This document shows, piece by piece, positions 20,330 to 23,587 of a stretch of DNA of 23,587 nucleotides. Location of the stretch: the IMG/VR virus record IMGVR_UViG_3300038416_000012, positions 1 to 23,587 of that record, one strand, 5' to 3'. The position numbers were made by a program, and so were the translations under genes. This DNA comes from a virus. How positions within the stretch are numbered: the stretch's first letter is position 1; each line of letters starts with the position of its first letter. The notes below the pieces were generated by a model that worked only from the letters and a program-made list of their open reading frames with translations, made no database searches and was not told the origin of the DNA.

Positions 20330-20519
20330 CTTTTCGCTTTATCTTTCCGATCTCAAGCTCTACCCTATTCCGTTCTTCTTCGAGGTATTTGTCTCGTTCA
20401 GCTATTGCTTGTAACTCATCTTTTTGTGCTTGTGTAAGGTGAGCGTATTTATACAACTCTACAAATGCTATTTCAAGCTCAGTTACTCGGTCTTCAAGTG
20501 GTGTTGTCATATTCCCCAT
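20322..20519 (-). CDS. 65-aa helical ORF between the two terminase parts
   Basis: This ORF overlaps the ATPase gene by 13 bases and the nuclease gene by eight, so three genes are translationally linked. The product is nearly all charged helix (LEDRVTELEIAFVELYKYA, AERDKYLEEERNRVELEIGKIK), probably a coiled-coil. Starts at residues 1 and 4 are both possible, and GGATGGGG precedes the second. It could bridge the two terminase halves, but nothing in its sequence proves it. Confidence 0.68.
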   Translation of the reverse strand: MGNMTTPLEDRVTELEIAFVELYKYAHLTQAQKDELQAIAERDKYLEEERNRVELEIGKIKRKDG

Positions 20520-21370
20520 CCTAGACTATCAATCATACCGCGTGCAATAGGCTTATCTGGAACTGGAACATCAAGTTCGCCAGTAACGGGATCAAAAAGC
20601 GGTTTAACCTCTTTTGAGAAGGCATTTTCTATTTCTTCAATACTAAATACGCCTTCTTCGTTCTCTCGAAACTCACACATGTATTCCTGCATGAAGTAAC
20701 GGTCGCCTTTGGTGCGCTCAGTATCTAAAAACTCTTTATCTATCCTCGGACATTCTTCGGCAGTTACGCGCACCTTAAACCATCGCTCTTCGCTTTTCGT
20801 CCATTCTTCGTAAAAGAAGCCACTCCGGCCTTTAGGGGTTGAAAGCAACACGAGTTTGCCATGTGATACGGCAAGCATTGGGCGCACTGCATCATAGAGG
20901 CTGTTAACAACGCGAGCGGCTTCGTCCACAATAAGAAGAGATACACCACTATAGCCCCTGACTGTCTGTTCGTTTCCAGGGAGTGCAACGATCCTGGACC
21001 TGTTTGCGAGCTGTATGGTGAGGGCAGTTTCAATGATACTTGCCATTGGGTGGCCTATATCTTTATAGTACCACATTATCTTTTTAAACAACTCACCTGA
21101 TTGCCGGATTGTTGGGGATAAGACAAGCACAAGAACCCCTGGATTGTTTAAAGCGTGGTGTAATGCAAGAATCGCCGTAATGGTGCTTTTTCCAGACTGT
21201 CGAGAACAGTTAAGGATAATCCGCTTCTCTTTTGAAGATAAAATCTCCTTCTGCCAAGGATCTGGTTCAATGAACTGCTGGGCAAACTTGATTGGGTTAA
21301 GCGCGAGTGCAAGCGTTCTTAACTCGCCTGTGTCAAGGTTGCCAAATTCCTGTTCAAGGCTACTTATCAT
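20507..21370 (-). CDS. Terminase large subunit, ATPase part
   Basis: The 287-residue protein contains the packaging ATPase: an adenine-type PWQ motif (38-40), Walker A RQSGKST (57-63), Walker B LLIVDE with the catalytic glutamate (145-150), coupling motif LLSTPKG (175-181) and EYMCEF at 229-234. A full-length large subunit would continue into the nuclease, but this one ends with a tail of about 45 residues and a stop. The nuclease follows as a separate gene. After the stop the frame is closed again within eight codons, so simple readthrough would not join them. GAGGAAG in the end of the terS gene precedes the ATG. Confidence 0.92.
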   Translation of the reverse strand: MISSLEQEFGNLDTGELRTLALALNPIKFAQQFIEPDPWQKEILSSKEKRIILNCSRQSGKSTITAILALHHALNNPGVLVLVLSPTIRQSGELFKKIMWYYKDIGHPMASIIETALTIQLANRSRIVALPGNEQTVRGYSGVSLLIVDEAARVVNSLYDAVRPMLAVSHGKLVLLSTPKGRSGFFYEEWTKSEERWFKVRVTAEECPRIDKEFLDTERTKGDRYFMQEYMCEFRENEEGVFSIEEIENAFSKEVKPLFDPVTGELDVPVPDKPIARGMIDSLGWGI

Positions 21371-21893
21371 CTTCCTCTGCTAGTTTAAGGAGTTCTTCGG
21401 ACAGCTTTAGACGAGCTTCATCGTTCAATGATGAGTCTAATGCCGTCTTAATACGCATTAATTTTGATGTGTTGTCTATCTTGACCTTACCGGCGATTTC
21501 TACTTTCTTGGTGTCTCTGCCTGAGATTTTCTGCGTTACATCAACAGCTCCGAGCCAGCGATGTGTGACTGCCCATGATCCCGGCTTATCGTTTTGCATT
21601 ATTTTAAACGAGTCTCTACGTAATTCTATGGCTTCTTCAAGCGTTTCGTCGTCCGCAGCGATAAGTTTAGCTTGCCACCGTTTTTGCCGTTGTTCGTCTA
21701 AATGGTCGTCATACGCGGTAGCTCGTTCTACCCAGTGATACTTAGAACTCCATCTCCCTATGAGCCTTGAACTTTTGCGGCACTCTTCTGCTACCTTTTC
21801 TAAACTCCGTTCTATCCTTAGATCCCTATAAAGACAAAACGCAGCGTATGCCTTCGAGCTCTCGTTATTCAATCGTTTCCACTGCTGCGTCAT
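21360..21893 (-). CDS. Terminase small subunit-like DNA-binding protein
   Basis: The 177-residue protein has the helix-turn-helix pattern typical of terminase small subunits: RSLEKVAEECRKSSRLIGRWSSKYHWVERATAYD. It has no other motif, and its C-terminal helices (NDEARLKLSEELLKLAEEDD) are suited to oligomerisation. It would recognise viral DNA and load the large subunit, whose gene follows with a stop/start overlap. I chose ATG 21893: it is preceded by GGTGGAG, and it overlaps the TGA of a small upstream ORF (ATGA). A GTG at 21935 would add 14 residues without a good Shine-Dalgarno. Confidence 0.82.
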   Translation of the reverse strand: MTQQWKRLNNESSKAYAAFCLYRDLRIERSLEKVAEECRKSSRLIGRWSSKYHWVERATAYDDHLDEQRQKRWQAKLIAADDETLEEAIELRRDSFKIMQNDKPGSWAVTHRWLGAVDVTQKISGRDTKKVEIAGKVKIDNTSKLMRIKTALDSSLNDEARLKLSEELLKLAEEDDK

Positions 21894-22003
21894 TCTCTCC
21901 ACCAAGGCGGGTACGGAAAAATATGATGCCACCACGGGGGTTTCCAGTGTTTATGCCGGATTGTTACCCTAACCCTCTTGCTCTTTGATTTTTTGTAGTA
22001 CAT
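21890..22003 (-). CDS. 37-aa basic, Trp-rich ORF coupled to the terminase small subunit
   Basis: The ORF starts with ATG 17 bases after the previous stop and ends with ATGA overlap at the terminase small subunit start. The peptide begins with nine mostly Lys/Arg/Ser residues (MYYKKSKSKR) and ends with three aromatic pairs in PPWW, HHIF and PPWW settings. There is no Shine-Dalgarno and the leader is pyrimidine-rich, so it may be leaderless or poorly translated. I recognise no family. Confidence 0.5.
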   Translation of the reverse strand: MYYKKSKSKRVRVTIRHKHWKPPWWHHIFPYPPWWRE

Positions 22004-22020
22004 AAAAAAGGAGAAAGGGT

Positions 22021-22347
22021 TTAGTCGCTTCCCCCTGCAAAGTAGCTTTGGAACTCATACGTCCCTGCTGCTGCTTCAGTCATTTCCATTGAATACGTGC
22101 CATCTGCTGCGGTTACTGCGGTCGCTCCGTCGATGGTGTTACCTGACCCGTCTTGTAGTTGGATTGTCTGGTTTGGTATGCCTACTCCGGTGTCGTTCCG
22201 CGTTAACATCCCTGTGATGGGGAAGGCAACGTTTACGAACAAGGCACCTGTCGTTGGCAGGACCATTGTGGTCGTCGTGTCGATTGCAGCGGCGTTTATG
22301 GTTGCAGAGCCTACTGCACTTGTAGATGGGTTAAATGTGTCGGTCAT
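22021..22347 (-). CDS. Ig-like beta-sandwich protein
   Basis: The 108-residue protein has a 40-residue Thr/Ala-rich N-terminus, followed by a domain with the carboxypeptidase-regulatory/CNA-B-like pattern: FPITGMLTRNDTGVGIPNQTIQLQD, GATAVTAADGTYSMEM and AAGTYEFQSYFAG. Such domains serve as binding or spacer modules on virion and cell surfaces. AAGGAG precedes the ATG by about eleven bases. Being next to a TIM-barrel protein with a related C-terminal domain, it may work on the same surface structure. Confidence 0.75.
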   Translation of the reverse strand: MTDTFNPSTSAVGSATINAAAIDTTTTMVLPTTGALFVNVAFPITGMLTRNDTGVGIPNQTIQLQDGSGNTIDGATAVTAADGTYSMEMTEAAAGTYEFQSYFAGGSD

Positions 22348-22361
22348 TTTAAAAATTCTCC

Positions 22362-22493
22362 TTAAACTAATGTTTTGTTGTACCTGTTTTTGCGTTCTAT
22401 GTTGTGTAGTTCTTTTGAGAGCACGTACGCTTGTTCTTTACATTCGCTGCACCACTGGGGGTACAATAAGCACCACGTACGGCATTTGTCCAC
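22362..22493 (-). CDS. 43-aa Cys4 ORF (possible zinc finger)
   Basis: In the 171-base gap between two structural genes, a GTG-start ORF encodes 43 residues with CRTWC and CSEC separated by six residues, a CxxxC-x6-CxxC arrangement, followed by a charged helix ending KNRYNKTLV. Its stop lies next to the AAGGAG of the following gene, which is typical of genuine packing here. AGAGG is about 16 bases before the GTG, which is far. Alternatively it is chance coding. Confidence 0.42.
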   Translation of the reverse strand: MDKCRTWCLLYPQWCSECKEQAYVLSKELHNIERKNRYNKTLV

Positions 22494-22518
22494 GTTAGCG
22501 TTGCTCTCGTCCTCTTAT

Positions 22519-23577
22519 TCAGATATAGATCATATCGTTAGACCAGTAGCCTCTTTTTCCGTCAGCAGTTACTAGCCAAAAGAAGTTAGGGCCACTAGCT
22601 ACCGGCATCGTTAATCTCCAAGCTCCGCTTGAATTACTGACCGGAGAGCCCATACGGGTCCAGTTCTTAGTAGTCCCTCGCGCAGATGCTCTATCGATGT
22701 TTATCTGAGCATTTGGAAGTAGGTTACCTTCCGCGTCATAGGTTGACCCTACGAGCGTTAATTGCGTGCCGACGAGCTGGTTGATCCCCCAGGTGAAGTT
22801 TGCGGGTGTGGCTGGCTTTGGTGTTGGTGCCGGTCCTGGTGAATCACCAAAGCGCGTTAGGATGTTTTCCTTGATGGGGGTGTACGTTTCCATGAGGGTT
22901 TGCATCATTGCGAGCTCTGCAAATGCGGATGAGTCCCCTTCTACGTACCAATAACTAAACCCTGCAGGATTAACGCCATTGGACACGTATTCATCGGCTA
23001 TTTCGAGGTAGGTATCTGCGTTGGCGCCGTAATCGTTTGAACACCAACTCCCTATCATGATGCCAATTTCTTTGCATCCGGCGTCCTTGTTGTAGCCTGC
23101 TTCTTGGCCTAGTTCTGAAGCTGAAATCATTGAGTTGGAGGTGTAGCTTTCCAGGTATGACGCACAGCCTTTTGGGCCCATGACTGCGCCAGCGTTGCCG
23201 CCGGTGGCCGCCCATATGTTATTATTCCCGGTCGGGCCGCCTGTGCCTTCACCACCGCAGTTCCAGAAGATTAAAGAATTCATTATCGCTGTGTCTTCAA
23301 CAGCGCCTTCGCTTTCTCCACCGACTGCCTGTATTCCTGCGGCAGCTAAAGCTTGGTAATACGATGTACAATTTTGTCCACCGCAACCACCGCTGCCGTC
23401 ATTCGAGTTGTTCATTATCGGACTTGCGCCTACTGCCTGACACGCAGCTACAAAACTAGCGTCTGCTCCTGCGCCGGGTGACGTGACTTGGATTAAATCG
23501 GCGAAGCCCTGGTTCCATAGTGTCGCAACGTTTGAAAACGAACTTGCGGCTAATTGATATACTCCGGTTGTTGTCAT
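22519..23577 (-). CDS. TIM-barrel-like putative glycan-active protein with Ig-like C-terminus
   Basis: The 352-residue product resembles a glycoside-hydrolase-type barrel in residues 1-240: successive strands ADLIQVTSPG, ASPIMNNSND, IQAVGGESEGAV (candidate catalytic acids in the ESE), SMISASELGQEAG, EIGIMIGSW and GFSYWYVEGD. Eight cysteines in this part could form disulfides. A Pro-rich linker (GPAPTPKPATP) joins it to a beta-sandwich (about 265-352: TLVGSTYDAEGNLLPNAQINI and later strands). I cannot name the family. Cell-wall degradation or receptor binding is likely. Only ten bases lie upstream of the ATG, so a longer start cannot be excluded. Confidence 0.7.
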   Translation of the reverse strand: MTTTGVYQLAASSFSNVATLWNQGFADLIQVTSPGAGADASFVAACQAVGASPIMNNSNDGSGGCGGQNCTSYYQALAAAGIQAVGGESEGAVEDTAIMNSLIFWNCGGEGTGGPTGNNNIWAATGGNAGAVMGPKGCASYLESYTSNSMISASELGQEAGYNKDAGCKEIGIMIGSWCSNDYGANADTYLEIADEYVSNGVNPAGFSYWYVEGDSSAFAELAMMQTLMETYTPIKENILTRFGDSPGPAPTPKPATPANFTWGINQLVGTQLTLVGSTYDAEGNLLPNAQINIDRASARGTTKNWTRMGSPVSNSSGAWRLTMPVASGPNFFWLVTADGKRGYWSNDMIYI

Positions 23578-23587
23578 TGTGATACTC

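Noticed and set aside
20480-20509. Readthrough joining terminase ATPase to nuclease
   Set aside because: Though the two genes share a frame, another stop comes within eight codons of the ATPase stop.
21894-21935. GTG start extending the terminase small subunit by 14 residues
   Set aside because: The extra residues do not fit the family start, and the ATG at 21893 has a better Shine-Dalgarno and an ATGA overlap.
22004-22020. Pyrimidine tract after the Ig-like gene as a transcription terminator
   Set aside because: There is no stem before the T run, and the genes on both sides lie in the same operon-like order; evidence is too thin.

Overview
The window is the structural (late) module of a tailed double-stranded DNA virus, Caudoviricetes-like with an HK97-type head. 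Nearly everything lies on the minus strand in one tightly packed operon that reads from right to left. Evidence: small and large terminase proteins, a portal, an XkdF-like prohead protease, a scaffold-like protein, a major capsid protein, a gp6-like adaptor, a TP901-1-like tail tube, a gp10-like neck protein and a tail terminator-like protein all follow one another in that direction. I see no integrase, repressor, tRNA, rRNA or CRISPR array. The host cannot be fixed from this sequence. Shine-Dalgarno sites and ATGA/TGATG overlaps are common, GTG and TTG starts occur, and TAG is used as an ordinary stop. These fit either a bacterial or an archaeal host.

Right end to middle (23577 to 16500): a secreted-looking TIM-barrel-like protein with a proline-rich linker and an Ig-like C-terminus; a small Cys4 ORF; an Ig-like protein; a tiny Trp-rich ORF coupled to TerS; TerS; a terminase large subunit divided into separate ATPase and nuclease genes with a 65-aa helical ORF between them; an HNH nuclease; a portal; and a run of very small genes, two of which encode single membrane segments.

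Head module (16509 to 10218): a Lys-rich protein; a 464-aa protein joining an XkdF-partner domain to a family-4 uracil-DNA-glycosylase-like domain; an XkdF-like protease that appears to be cut short by an in-frame TAA, with its missing tail at the start of the next ORF (scaffold); a decoration protein; the major capsid protein; and a head-tail adaptor.

Neck and tail module (10191 to 1): tail tube, small beta-sandwich structural proteins, a head-closure candidate, an 800-aa beta-helix fibre, a PHP-phosphoesterase-like protein, BppU-like beta-sandwich proteins, a gp10-like protein, a TnpB-only IS200/IS605-type element, a tail terminator and a partial gene running off the left edge. Large adsorption-type genes therefore sit inside the neck gene set.

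The most notable observations are: the same peptide motif in the portal C-terminus and the capsid protein N-terminal region; the glycosylase-like domain fused into a capsid-maturation protein; the protease/scaffold split at one in-frame stop; a stem-loop placed between a strong Shine-Dalgarno and its start codon; the split terminase with an added zinc ribbon; and the TnpB insertion that seems to have cut off a His/Lys-rich tail from the gp10-like gene.
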